Shown: piece by piece, positions 1-6,725 of the stretch | Numbering within the stretch: the stretch's first letter is position 1 | Layout: every line of letters starts with the position of its first letter | Source of the DNA: Nanobdellota archaeon | GTDB lineage: Archaea > Nanobdellota > Nanobdellia > SCGC-AAA011-G17 > GW2011-AR20 | Reading direction: 5' to 3' | DNA: 15,633 bases | Assembly (NCBI GenBank): GCA_018819375.1 | Contig: JAHJQH010000020.1 | Span: 1 to 15,633, forward strand | Position numbers and translations under genes: made by a program | The notes under the pieces: model-generated | Database searches by the model: none | What the model saw: only the letters and a program-made list of their open reading frames with translations | What the model was told of the DNA's origin: nothing

Positions 1-48
1 ATAGTTTCTAATTTCATACAAAAACATAAAACAGAAAAATATAAAAAA

Positions 49-570
49 CTACCCCCTCACCTTCTTAACCTCTGCCTTGTCAGAAAGAATAACGGAATTT
101 CCAGTTGGATCCTTAATCACAATTTTAACCTCTGCATCACCGCACTCAACCTTCCACAACTTTTTCAAAAGATTTTTTGCAGCTTTCCTTGTATCAGGGT
201 CTTCAGCATTATCTCTCTCATTTTCAATAACCCCCTTGAACCTTTTCAAGACACCCTCAACATTGGAAACATAACCAACAGAACCAGGACCAGAACTTAC
301 TTTCATCCTAAGTGTGGGAACACTAACCTCTGCCTGTCCAGACTTAACAACTCTAACTTTCATATCCTTGTCCCCCTTGGCAACAAAAGTTATCTGGCAC
401 GGCCCCTTATTATTCTCAACTTCAACATCAGAAGTATGATACTTACAGTTCTCACAGGTCATAGACATGATAAAACAATTTCCAAAATGAGGAATCTCTT
501 TAACATCCTCAATAAGCGTCATCTCTTTTTTGTGGCAAACCGGGCACACCTGATTTTTTAATTCCTGCAT
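49..570 (-). CDS. ZPR1-type zinc finger protein, archaeal single-domain form
   Basis: A 173-aa protein with an N-terminal zinc ribbon (CPVC at about residues 9-12, CENC at about 39-42). It is followed by the ZPR1 beta domain, including the family-typical stretches KVRVVKSGQAEVSVPTL and GPGSVGYVSNVEGVL. Eukaryotic ZPR1 carries two such modules and binds eEF1A; archaeal members have one, as here, so the length is normal. Its archaeal role is not settled, and a link to translation is an inference from the eukaryotic protein. The ATG at 570 lies about 26 nt from a TATA element (591-602), so the mRNA is probably leaderless. The C-terminus is lysine-rich and ordinary. Confidence 0.9.
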   Translation of the reverse strand: MQELKNQVCPVCHKKEMTLIEDVKEIPHFGNCFIMSMTCENCKYHTSDVEVENNKGPCQITFVAKGDKDMKVRVVKSGQAEVSVPTLRMKVSSGPGSVGYVSNVEGVLKRFKGVIENERDNAEDPDTRKAAKNLLKKLWKVECGDAEVKIVIKDPTGNSVILSDKAEVKKVRG

Positions 571-590
571 ATGGGATTATATTCTAAAAA

Positions 591-602
591 AGCTTATAAA
601 AC
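591..602. promoter_or_regulatory. Palindromic TATA element shared by two divergent genes
   Basis: GCTTATAAAAC contains the self-complementary core TTATAA. Its centre is about 26 nt from the ATG of the ZPR1 gene (570, leftward) and about 25 nt from the ATG at 622 (rightward). Both distances fit leaderless archaeal transcripts. No second TATA-like box was seen at a suitable distance for either gene, so one TBP site may serve both directions. Confidence 0.55.
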
Positions 603-621
603 TTTCTCAACTTAAAAGAGT

Positions 622-966
622 ATGAGCCCGCAAAGCACATCATTAATAGCAGCACAATTAAGAGAATCAGGCCTAACTACCCTTCTATACCTAAACCTCT
701 TGGAAATAGCACCAGGTATAATTCTTCAGCAGGTAAGAAGTATGGACCATCAAGAAGAATTTAAGATATACTACTCACCAAACTTGTGCAAAGAAAATAT
801 AACCCACAAAACAAAAAAAGAAATCCTGGAGATAGAGGAATATGAAGGATATGTCTTGCTTAATTTAAATAATCAAATAACCAATCAGGGAGAAGCAATG
901 GGCCTCGCAAAAAAACCCCTCATTCCAAAATACAAGAAATGGCACGAATGTCCAAAAGTAATTTAA
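622..966 (+). CDS. Small protein of unknown function
   Basis: A 114-aa open frame that I do not recognise. The N-terminal third is fairly hydrophobic (LTTLLYLNLLEIAPGIILQQV) but is not a clear membrane span. The middle is charged and lysine/glutamate-rich (THKTKKEILEIEEYEGYVLLNLNNQ), and the end is basic. A TATA element about 25 nt upstream of the ATG supports it as a leaderless gene. It ends one base before the stop of the convergent DUF1003 gene. A real gene is likely from composition and promoter placement; no function can be assigned. Confidence 0.6.
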   Translation: MSPQSTSLIAAQLRESGLTTLLYLNLLEIAPGIILQQVRSMDHQEEFKIYYSPNLCKENITHKTKKEILEIEEYEGYVLLNLNNQITNQGEAMGLAKKPLIPKYKKWHECPKVI

Positions 967-1407
967 TCACTTCTTCCCACCCAACTTTCTTTTCAAAAAT
1001 CCAACATCCTTCTGCAGTTTTTGAATTCCTCTCTCAGCTTTCCTGTTAACCTGATAATCATAATTCATTCTTGCCCTGTCCTTTTCTGCTTCTCGGTTCT
1101 GGCTCATCAAGATTATCGGTGCCTGAATAGCAGCAAGGCAGGACAAGACCAAGTTCAGTAAGATGAAAGGATAACGATCAAAAGCTCCGCTTTTTGTATA
1201 TATAATCAGAAAGTAAGCATTAATTAATATCCATATCATCATAAAAAACAAGAACATTAATATGAACCCCCAAGAACCCATTCCGCTTGTAAGCTTGTCA
1301 GCAGCCCTCTGCCCAAGAGTAAGTTTGCTACCTAAAACAGGATGAGCATCTCTTGAAGTATTTTTTTTATTCATCTTCTCAACCACCACTTTTTTTCCCA
1401 CAGCCAT
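967..1407 (-). CDS. DUF1003 family membrane protein
   Basis: A 146-aa protein. After a basic N-terminus and a short conserved stretch (LGQRAADKLTSGMGSWGF), there are two membrane spans: FILMFLFFMMIWILINAYF at about residues 53-71, and YPFILLNLVLSCLAAIQAPIILM. The conserved DUF1003 tail follows, with SQNREAEKDRARMNYDYQVNRKAE, then a short coiled coil. This order is diagnostic of DUF1003, whose biochemical role is unknown. The ATG at 1407 is chosen because a TATA box (1429-1440) lies about 27 nt upstream; a GTG at 1428 would fall inside that box. Confidence 0.85.
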   Translation of the reverse strand: MAVGKKVVVEKMNKKNTSRDAHPVLGSKLTLGQRAADKLTSGMGSWGFILMFLFFMMIWILINAYFLIIYTKSGAFDRYPFILLNLVLSCLAAIQAPIILMSQNREAEKDRARMNYDYQVNRKAERGIQKLQKDVGFLKRKLGGKK

Positions 1408-1428
1408 AAAAAAATAAACACAAACCAC

Positions 1429-1440
1429 ATATATAAAGTT
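1429..1440 (-). promoter_or_regulatory. TATA box of the DUF1003 gene
   Basis: On the minus strand the sequence reads AACTTTATATAT, centred about 27 nt before the ATG at 1407. This is the spacing expected for a leaderless archaeal transcript. Confidence 0.5.
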
Positions 1441-1573
1441 TTTGTGTTATGCCAGGGGGTTACAAGCAGGTTATAAAAGGTATGAAAAAACTTATTTTAA
1501 AATAACTCAACATCGAAATGAGTTTTCTACCGTGCATTTTATTTTCCTTTCAAGACAGGGCATTCTTTTCTTA

Positions 1574-1611
1574 AAATCACTATGTTCCTTTTAAATCATT
1601 ATGTCCCTTTT
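1574..1611. repeat. Two-copy 19-nt tandem repeat in the gap before the methyltransferase end
   Basis: Copy 1 (1574-1592) and copy 2 (1593-1611) are adjacent and differ at two positions; each ends in CCTTTT or CCCTTTT. They lie in the otherwise gene-free stretch 1408-1677. That stretch also holds the 12-base palindrome TATTTTAAAATA (about 1493-1504) and a 6-bp inverted repeat AACTCA/TGAGTT with a 9-base loop just after it. I see no RNA gene or ORF there. The T-rich runs read on the plus strand are A-rich downstream of the leftward methyltransferase, so they are not an obvious terminator for it. Confidence 0.5.
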
Positions 1612-1677
1612 AATTCCTTTAAAACTTTTTGTTATCTTATTCATTTTTCATAAACTCGCTCAACACTCCTGGTTTAG

Positions 1678-2475
1678 TTAAATCTTTTGTGGTTTACTTC
1701 CTGAATCATATTCCCGTAGCTTTAATTGGTTCCTAATTTCATCTAATCTTTTCTTTGTTGTCTTGTTATACTCTTCAGAAATGTCTACATGTATAAAATT
1801 TCTTCCTGTTTTAAATGCCACTAAAGCAACAGTTCCTGTTCCTCCAAACATATCTAAAACAATATTCCCTTTAAAAGAATAAAACTTAATTAAGCGGTAT
1901 ATCAACTCTTCAGGAAAAGGAGCAGGGTGACCATTCCTATTAATCTCCGGAGGAATTTTCCAGTGACCGTCAGAATATTCCTTGAATTCTTCTGTAGTAA
2001 TGTCGGCATTCGTATGATTGCCCTCTAATTTGTCTCCATCCTTTGTAAAAACTAGGATATATTCCCACGAGGGAACAACATGTGGATTCGAAGGACTTTT
2101 CCAGCTTCCCCAAGCAGTTCTTCGTAACATGGTCTGTTTATACCAAACAATCTCAGTCCTGAATTTCATACCCAACTTCCTCAATTGATTAGAAAAATCA
2201 TGGTGGATGGGAACAAAATCTTTTATCCCGGTAGGAGCAATATTCAAACAAAATCTTCCCCCAGGGACAAGAACTCTCTTAGTCTCTTTCCAAACACTAC
2301 CCAACCAGCTAAGATATTCCCCATAATCCATATTGTCATTATGGTTGTCATAATTTTTGCCCACATTATAAGGGGGGGAAGTTATTGTAAGATGAACACT
2401 ATTATTAGGTATTTCTTTCATTTTTTCTACAACATCTCCGGTTATGATTTGATTCAAAAAAGGATTATTTTTCAT
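1678..2475 (-). CDS. Type II DNA methyltransferase, beta class (N4-cytosine or N6-adenine)
   Basis: A 265-aa site-specific DNA methyltransferase that transfers methyl from S-adenosylmethionine to an exocyclic amino group. Catalytic motif IV TSPPY (followed by NVGKNYD) comes near residue 30. Then come RVLVPGGR, the family stretch AWGSWKSPSNP, HPAPFPEELIYRLIKFYS and, late in the chain, the SAM-binding motif LDMFGGTGTVAL. Motif IV before motif I defines the beta class. SPPY rather than DPPY favours N4-cytosine, but this is only a tendency. The usual DPF(M)GSGTT is replaced by DMFGGTGT. The ATG at 2475 is preferred over a TTG at 2484. It follows a restriction-endonuclease gene on the same strand and should be the cognate protective enzyme. 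Confidence 0.9.
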   Translation of the reverse strand: MKNNPFLNQIITGDVVEKMKEIPNNSVHLTITSPPYNVGKNYDNHNDNMDYGEYLSWLGSVWKETKRVLVPGGRFCLNIAPTGIKDFVPIHHDFSNQLRKLGMKFRTEIVWYKQTMLRRTAWGSWKSPSNPHVVPSWEYILVFTKDGDKLEGNHTNADITTEEFKEYSDGHWKIPPEINRNGHPAPFPEELIYRLIKFYSFKGNIVLDMFGGTGTVALVAFKTGRNFIHVDISEEYNKTTKKRLDEIRNQLKLREYDSGSKPQKI

Positions 2476-2556
2476 CTTCCCCAACTAAAGATTTAATATC
2501 CTCAAACAGATTATCTATCATTTTAACTTTTTTTGTTTTTTCAAAATCTTCTCTTG
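2465..2556 (-). other. Out-of-frame C-terminal coding segment of the restriction endonuclease
   Basis: In the frame reached by a -2 or +1 change at the adjacent (TA)6 tract, this stretch reads without a stop for 30 codons and ends with TAA at 2465-2467. It has coiled-coil-like composition (KKVKMIDNLFEDIKSLVGEDEK). No other gene explains it, and without it there would be an 81-nt gap inside a restriction-modification operon. Confidence 0.65.
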
Positions 2557-3192
2557 CTATATATATATAGAATCCAATTCATATTCCAAGATGACTCTCG
2601 TCTTCTTTGGCCCCCTTACCCCCCTGATCATACTTATTTCATTATCTTTGTCAGGAGTAATCATAAACACCTTGATATTCCTAGTAGTCTCGTTTTCCAT
2701 CAATTTAAGCTTCCAGTAAGTTGTTTCAAACCCTCTCTCTCTAAAAGAATTCTTTACTGAAAAAATACAATAAATTTTCACTTTTTCTAATTTTTTGTCA
2801 TACCTGTAAGCGATAATATCTGCATCAGGTAAGAATGAATAATCATTGAAATGAATTTCCAACATTCTCCTAACTAAGTCTTTTTCTTTAGAAAGAGAAC
2901 TACCCCTCAATTCAGAATCCTTAACAAATTTTACATCTGTTCCCTCAAACAACTCTTTTAACATTACGGCTAACAATCCCTGTAGTGAATGACCAACAAA
3001 GGTTCTCCAAGACTGCCTAGCTTTGTTATGAGCAGAATCCCTGTTTAATCCTTTATTCATCAACTCTTCTGTTTTCTCATCCAAGTATATCTTTTTTATT
3101 TCCTCAAAAAAGTTATCAATCTTTGAAAAAGATTCTGCTTCATGCTTCTTTTTAAATTCATGAAATTTGGTTTTTATATTTTCAAAATCCAT
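2557..3192 (-). CDS. BsaWI-family type II restriction endonuclease, C-terminus out of frame
   Basis: A 211-aa protein. The N-terminal half is helical and charged. ARQSWRTFVGHSLQGLL resembles the BsaWI-family region preceding the nuclease core. The core holds PDADIIAY and, after a strand, YCIFSVKNSFRERGFETTYWKLKL, typical of this family (acidic residue plus S-x-K). BsaWI itself cuts WCCGGW; the specificity here is unknown. The frame stops in a (TA)6 tract. Removing one TA unit, or adding two, continues it for 30 sensible codons (through 2465: AREDFEKTKKVKMIDNLF then EDIKSLVGEDEK), and the extended frame would overlap the methyltransferase ATG by 11 nt. The full protein would be about 241 aa. 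It may be a true phase-variable gene, a recent mutation or a sequencing error. Confidence 0.75.
   Translation of the reverse strand: MDFENIKTKFHEFKKKHEAESFSKIDNFFEEIKKIYLDEKTEELMNKGLNRDSAHNKARQSWRTFVGHSLQGLLAVMLKELFEGTDVKFVKDSELRGSSLSKEKDLVRRMLEIHFNDYSFLPDADIIAYRYDKKLEKVKIYCIFSVKNSFRERGFETTYWKLKLMENETTRNIKVFMITPDKDNEISMIRGVRGPKKTRVILEYELDSIYI
2558..2569 (-). repeat. (TA)6 dinucleotide tract at the endonuclease frame break
   Basis: Six TA units in a row lie between TC and GC on the coding strand. With six units the frame closes at TAG. With five or eight units it runs on into the C-terminal segment. With seven it stops ten codons later. Tracts like this can change length by slipped-strand mispairing. 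Confidence 0.8.
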
Positions 3193-3222
3193 TTCAAGTT
3201 CCCTTTAAGGCATAGACAAGTC

Positions 3223-3233
3223 AATATATAAAC
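3223..3233 (-). promoter_or_regulatory. Probable TATA box of the restriction-modification operon
   Basis: The minus strand reads GTTTATATATT about 35 nt before the endonuclease ATG at 3192 and just after the radA stop. It would give a leader of roughly 10 nt. This suggests the restriction-modification pair can be transcribed separately from radA. Confidence 0.45.
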
Positions 3234-3239
3234 CTGCGT

Positions 3240-4451
3240 CTAAACATCCTTTATTCCTTCATCAGTTATCTGAAATACCACTTCTCCATCAGGCAGCGCA
3301 GGAGCATCAACAAGTTTTGCGACTCTTGTTCCTTTTTTTCCTCTTCTCAGATAAACTCTCACAGTTGAGGTGTGTGCAACAATGTGCCCGCCTATTGCTT
3401 CAGTAGGGTCTCCAAAAAAAGTATCTGGTCTCGCCATAACCTGATTAGTCACATAAACAGCCAGACTGTAATTTGTTGCTAATTTCAAGAGCGCGTGCAT
3501 GTGCTTGTTCAATCTCTGCTGCCTGTCAGCCAAAGTTCCTCTGCCAACAAACTCGCTCCTGTAATGGCTCATCAAAGAATCAACAATAATCAGTTTTAGT
3601 GGAAACCCCTGTTTTATTAATTCTTCAACTTTTTCAACAAGAAGCATTTGATGGTCAGAATTAAAAGACCTGACTCCCCTAAAATTCTCAAGGATTTTCA
3701 TGGGGTCGAGATTTCTTGCTTCTGCAAGTTGTTTAATATATTCAGGCCTTATTGTTCCTTCAGTATCAATCCAGACAACACCCCCGCCTGCACCACCCTG
3801 ACCAACAGGTAACTGGGCATTAATAACAAGCTGATGAGCCAAACTGGTCTTGCCACTCCCATAAGCACCATAACACTCTGTAATCGCTCCTGTTTCAATA
3901 CCCCCGCCAATCAGCGCATCAAATGCTTTGCTTCCAGTACTAATCTTAACAACCTCTTTCCTCTTCCTCAATAACTCAACTCCAGATTCAAAACCCATAT
4001 TAAGACCATCTCTCGAAGCCTTAATGATTTTCCTTGCAATCATTTCAGTAACACCAGCAACATTTACGAGTTCACCAGGACTGGAAACAGCAATGCGCAT
4101 AAGATTATCAAAACCACCATTTATGAGTTTCTCAGCAGTTGCTGCACCAACACCCGGAAGGTCCATTATGCTAATGTCCTTAGTATTTTTAGTGGTATTA
4201 GCATTTTTAGTGGTATTAGTATTTTTAGTGGTATTAGCATCATTGGTATCTTTAGCAGCATTAGAAGATTTATCCAAAGGTTTGTTCTCTATTTTCTCAG
4301 ACACTTCATCTAAAATAGGTTCAGGGGATTTCTCCCCCTTTTTTCCATCTTCTGCTTTTGCATTCTCTGCTTTTGCAGAAGCTTTTCCTTTGTGAGACGA
4401 AGTCGAACGAAGGTCTGATGAATCTTGTTCATCTACATCTAAAGAACTCAT
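3240..4451 (-). CDS. radA: DNA repair and recombination protein RadA
   Basis: The archaeal RecA/Rad51 recombinase, which forms ATP-dependent filaments on single-stranded DNA and catalyses strand exchange. Of 403 aa, residues 93-150 are the helix-hairpin-helix domain (IMDLPGVGAATAEKLI, then VAGVTEMIARKII). Residues 160-403 are the ATPase core: Walker A GAYGSGKTS at 195-203, WIDTEGTIRPE, Walker B LIIVD at 287-291, GRGTLADRQQRLNKHM, and VTNQV with RPDTFFGDPTEAIGGHI in the DNA-binding loop region. No intein is present. Unusual is a 92-residue Lys/Glu/Ala/Asn/Thr-rich disordered N-terminal tail containing an 18-nt tandem repeat; typical RadA is 320-350 aa. The ATG at 4451 follows GGAGGAGG with good spacing and starts one base after the upstream gene's stop. 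Confidence 0.96.
   Translation of the reverse strand: MSSLDVDEQDSSDLRSTSSHKGKASAKAENAKAEDGKKGEKSPEPILDEVSEKIENKPLDKSSNAAKDTNDANTTKNTNTTKNANTTKNTKDISIMDLPGVGAATAEKLINGGFDNLMRIAVSSPGELVNVAGVTEMIARKIIKASRDGLNMGFESGVELLRKRKEVVKISTGSKAFDALIGGGIETGAITECYGAYGSGKTSLAHQLVINAQLPVGQGGAGGGVVWIDTEGTIRPEYIKQLAEARNLDPMKILENFRGVRSFNSDHQMLLVEKVEELIKQGFPLKLIIVDSLMSHYRSEFVGRGTLADRQQRLNKHMHALLKLATNYSLAVYVTNQVMARPDTFFGDPTEAIGGHIVAHTSTVRVYLRRGKKGTRVAKLVDAPALPDGEVVFQITDEGIKDV
4183..4236 (-). repeat. Three-copy 18-nt tandem repeat inside radA
   Basis: Units at 4183-4200, 4201-4218 and 4219-4236 are identical except for one base in the middle copy. They encode three hexapeptides of the type NTTKN(T/A) in the flexible tail before the helix-hairpin-helix domain. 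The 18-nt length keeps the frame, so copy number can vary without harming the enzyme core. Confidence 0.85.
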
Positions 4452-4452
4452 C

Positions 4453-4740
4453 TTAATCCTCCTCCAACCTTTCAAGTTCATCATTCATTTTATCCCTGCT
4501 GTCATTAAGCAAAAGCTCTTCCTGAACTTTCCCGAGAAGAACCATCACTTTTGGGATGTCATTTCTCCTGAGATTAATTGTTTCATCTCTCCATATATCC
4601 TCGTCTTTCTTTTTGTAACCTCTTCTTAAACTCAGGGTCTTAAATTCAATCTCTTCACCAGAATTCTTTTTGGACTTATTGCTCCATAAGGCAACTTCAA
4701 AATTAGAAGCCCTCCATTTTCTTATTGGTCTGTTGGTCAT
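4453..4740 (-). CDS. Small conserved protein upstream of radA
   Basis: A 95-aa protein beginning RPIRKWRASNFEVALWSN, followed by IEFKTLSLRRGYKKKDEDIW, NLRRNDIPKVMVLLGKVQEELLL and an acidic tail. The pattern (WRaGn-beta strands, FKTvSLrRgYkdkd, then a helix) resembles small archaeal and phage proteins that I take to have a PC4/whirly-like single-strand nucleic-acid-binding fold; this is a resemblance, not a proven assignment. A strong Shine-Dalgarno GGAGGTGG sits 5 nt before the ATG at 4740, which rules out the GTG lying within it. It is the first gene of the radA operon, with one base between its stop and the radA start, so the two are probably translationally coupled. A role in recombination is inferred from position. 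Confidence 0.75.
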   Translation of the reverse strand: MTNRPIRKWRASNFEVALWSNKSKKNSGEEIEFKTLSLRRGYKKKDEDIWRDETINLRRNDIPKVMVLLGKVQEELLLNDSRDKMNDELERLEED

Positions 4741-4780
4741 TTCGACCACCTCCTTGCTATTCGCATTTTATTTCATATTA

Positions 4781-4815
4781 TGCTTATCACGCAAAAATTG
4801 TCACGCAGATAAGCA
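4781..4815 (-). promoter_or_regulatory. Inverted repeat in the 5' leader of the radA operon
   Basis: Perfect 8-bp arms TGCTTATC (4781-4788) and GATAAGCA (4808-4815) enclose 19 bases that also contain TCACGCA as a direct repeat with the left arm (4787-4793 and 4801-4807). The expected start site, about 26 nt from the TATA box, falls at the outer edge of the right arm. The element could be either an operator overlapping the start site or a hairpin at the very 5' end of the mRNA. Confidence 0.5.
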
Positions 4816-4833
4816 CAAAATACCCTAAACTCT

Positions 4834-4848
4834 AAAAATATATAAACC
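4834..4848 (-). promoter_or_regulatory. TATA box of the radA operon
   Basis: The minus strand reads GGGTTTATATATTTT, the strongest TATA-like sequence upstream of the start at 4740. It predicts an unusually long leader for this window (about 75 nt), which carries the inverted repeat at 4781-4815 and the Shine-Dalgarno site. Confidence 0.55.
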
Positions 4849-4860
4849 CTTCCACCACAC

Positions 4861-5020
4861 CTGTCCCTTAGACCTATATGCTACAAAATATATTCCAGAG
4901 AAGATACAACACAATAAAACTTTGTTTGATAGTTGTCAGTTGCAATAGATTTTGGGTTTTAACTTGGGGGTATTCTACCAGTGCTTCGCATATATTGCTT
5001 CGACTTCGCCTCAAATTATT
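4861..5020. other. Gene-free gap between the radA promoter and the TrmB-like gene end
   Basis: This 160-base stretch holds nothing that I can call. Short frames on the plus strand run across it but have atypical composition and continue antisense into the regulator gene. No tRNA-like fold or box C/D motifs were seen. Confidence 0.4.
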
Positions 5021-5740
5021 TTATGGGATAACTAATTTCCACATCAAATCAAACCAGGTCCTGAAAGAATCTGCGACATCTTTATTGTTAATAACAAATG
5101 CACTAGGATATTTTTCCTTCCATAAAAAGATAGCGACTTTATTTCCATAGATATTTACAACACTTTTTGTTTCGTTTCCTTTTGGAAGCACTTTTCCTTC
5201 AACAAGCTCTCTTTTTGAAACTTCTTTTTTTGTTTCTTCTTTATCCCAAAGAACCTTCCATTTTAATCCTTTCTCAATTCTTTCTTTTTCAAAGTGAGGA
5301 ATAAAAAACTCTAATTCTGAAAATATTAATCCTTTTCCGCCTAAAACACGAATGTCTTTATTCTCTTTCAACATTTCAGAGTGGATTGTCTTAATGCCTT
5401 CTTTTCCTTTGTATATTGAGGCATTAATTTCTTCTTTTTTCATGCCTTCGAGTTTTTCCAGTTCTGGCATTGCTTCTGTTAATTCTTGTTTCTTTTCTTC
5501 GAGATAAGAATAAAGCTTTTTTGGAGAAACTGCTTGAAAATATCGCTTAAAATCTTTAACAACAGAACTAACTAATCCCTGTTCTTGAAGTTTTTCCAAA
5601 GCATCATAAACAGGAGAGCGGTGCATTCCTGATTCTTTTATTACTTGTTGTGCTGTTGCAGAGCCTAGTTTCAATAATGCTATATAAACTTCTGCTTGGT
5701 TTCTTGTTAATCCGATAGTTTCTAGTATATTTGTATTCAT
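5021..5740 (-). CDS. TrmB-family transcriptional regulator
   Basis: A 239-aa protein. Residues about 4-70 form a winged helix-turn-helix of the TrmB type (IGLTRNQAEVYIALLKLGSATAQQV, then MHRSPVYDALEKLQEQGLV). A coiled-coil linker follows (about 72-105, YSYLEEKKQELTEAMPELEKLE). The C-terminal domain (INASIYKGKEGIKTIHSEML through IRVLGG and VNIYGNKVAIFLW) matches the effector or dimer region of compact TrmB-like proteins. TrmB proteins are archaeal sugar-responsive or metabolic regulators; the ligand here is unknown. The ATG at 5740 is chosen because a TATA box (5761-5770) lies 26 nt upstream, and a TTG at 5752 would precede the start site. It diverges from two unknown genes with a perfect inverted repeat between, a likely target. 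Confidence 0.88.
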   Translation of the reverse strand: MNTNILETIGLTRNQAEVYIALLKLGSATAQQVIKESGMHRSPVYDALEKLQEQGLVSSVVKDFKRYFQAVSPKKLYSYLEEKKQELTEAMPELEKLEGMKKEEINASIYKGKEGIKTIHSEMLKENKDIRVLGGKGLIFSELEFFIPHFEKERIEKGLKWKVLWDKEETKKEVSKRELVEGKVLPKGNETKSVVNIYGNKVAIFLWKEKYPSAFVINNKDVADSFRTWFDLMWKLVIP

Positions 5741-5760
5741 GAAGGAACACAAGTAGGCCC

Positions 5761-5770
5761 GGTATTTAAG
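5761..5770 (-). promoter_or_regulatory. TATA box of the TrmB-like regulator gene
   Basis: The minus strand reads CTTAAATACC, centred 26 nt before the ATG at 5740, predicting a leaderless transcript. Confidence 0.5.
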
Positions 5771-5782
5771 TTTTTCGTTATT

Positions 5783-5802
5783 GTAATTCTAAAAAGAATT
5801 AC
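5783..5802. promoter_or_regulatory. Candidate operator between two divergent promoters
   Basis: Arms GTAATTCT (5783-5790) and AGAATTAC (5795-5802) are perfect inverted copies separated by AAAA. The element lies between the leftward TATA box (5761-5770) and the rightward one (5806-5816). This is where a dimeric winged-helix regulator could control both itself and its neighbours. Confidence 0.55.
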
Positions 5803-5805
5803 TAT

Positions 5806-5816
5806 TATTTAAGTAT
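5806..5816 (+). promoter_or_regulatory. TATA box of the unknown gene pair
   Basis: TATTTAAGTAT lies about 35 nt before the ATG at 5846 and about 26 nt before a GTG at 5837, so the transcript has little or no leader. It adjoins the inverted repeat at 5783-5802, so bound regulator would probably block it. Confidence 0.45.
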
Positions 5817-5845
5817 GAATAGGTAACTTCTATAAAGTGATTAAA

Positions 5846-6724
5846 ATGGAAGATTACCCCGAAAACTTAAGACGGATGCAAAAGTATGATAATGAAATTT
5901 GCCCCGAACAATGGAGACCAACAATAGATTTTGTTAAGAAAAATGGATTTGATTGGTTAGAGATAATAAAGCGATTTGGTATAAGAGATATGTATGATAA
6001 AGAAGGGTTAACACACTCAGCTATTGCATTAAAACATCTTAATATGGCAGGAACAAAGATGCATTTTGAAAAGAATGCATATGATATAAATGTCTTGGGC
6101 AGTTGTATGAGTGATAAAGAAGAAAAAAGCTTAATAGCTGGTCAAGTTAGGATAGATGATTCTATTACCGGGTTTAGGTATTTATTTATTAATCCTAGAA
6201 GGGATATTAGTCACGAAGGAGTAAAGTTCCATTTAGCAGACCTTCGGGGTAAAATCGAAGGAATAGATAAAACAAAAAGAAATCTAGACACACATGATAA
6301 ATGGGTTGGATATCCTATAACCGGTGCTTTTCTAGAGGTAGGTGAAATTAGTTTGTCTGGTCTAGAAAAGGTTGTAAAAGAGAGATTCGGTTACATCTTT
6401 AATAGGGTTCCAAGGACTAATAGGGAATTTATTAAACATTTTTTAGAAAAAAATTGTCATAATCTCCAAGAATTCGAACTCCTTGTAAATGAATATTGTT
6501 TAGAGTTAGAAAGAATTCCTGATAATAAACAAGGAAAAAAGAACCAAGAGATATTATGTAAATCTAAAGGAAGTGGAGTATTCAAGGAAGTGGGATTTTA
6601 CACTCTAATTGGAGGTGAAAACCACAAATGCCCTCCTCTTCCTCCGTGGTTATTAGGTTTTGACCATTTCGACAATATATATGAAATAGATTATCTCGGT
6701 GCTAAACAACCAACAGAGAAATAA
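5846..6724 (+). CDS. Unknown protein, first gene of the TrmB-linked pair
   Basis: A 292-aa soluble protein that I do not recognise. It is rich in aromatic and charged residues (EQWRPTIDFVKKNGFDWLEIIKRFGI). A central mixed alpha/beta part contains RYLFINPRRDISHEGVKF. The C-terminal part has ICPEQW-like single cysteines and the proline-rich end KCPPLPPWLLGFDHF. There is no signal peptide or membrane span. Cysteines (EICPE, GSCMS, KNCHN, EYCLE, ILCKS, KCPP) are scattered and do not form a clear zinc site. A GTG at 5837 would add three residues. It is probably controlled from the shared operator region and is followed one base later by another unknown gene. Confidence 0.75.
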   Translation: MEDYPENLRRMQKYDNEICPEQWRPTIDFVKKNGFDWLEIIKRFGIRDMYDKEGLTHSAIALKHLNMAGTKMHFEKNAYDINVLGSCMSDKEEKSLIAGQVRIDDSITGFRYLFINPRRDISHEGVKFHLADLRGKIEGIDKTKRNLDTHDKWVGYPITGAFLEVGEISLSGLEKVVKERFGYIFNRVPRTNREFIKHFLEKNCHNLQEFELLVNEYCLELERIPDNKQGKKNQEILCKSKGSGVFKEVGFYTLIGGENHKCPPLPPWLLGFDHFDNIYEIDYLGAKQPTEK

Positions 6725-6725
6725 A

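Noticed and set aside
4878..5150. A 90-codon rightward open frame antisense to the TrmB-like gene end
   Set aside because: It has unusual composition, no promoter spacing and overlap with a convincing gene.
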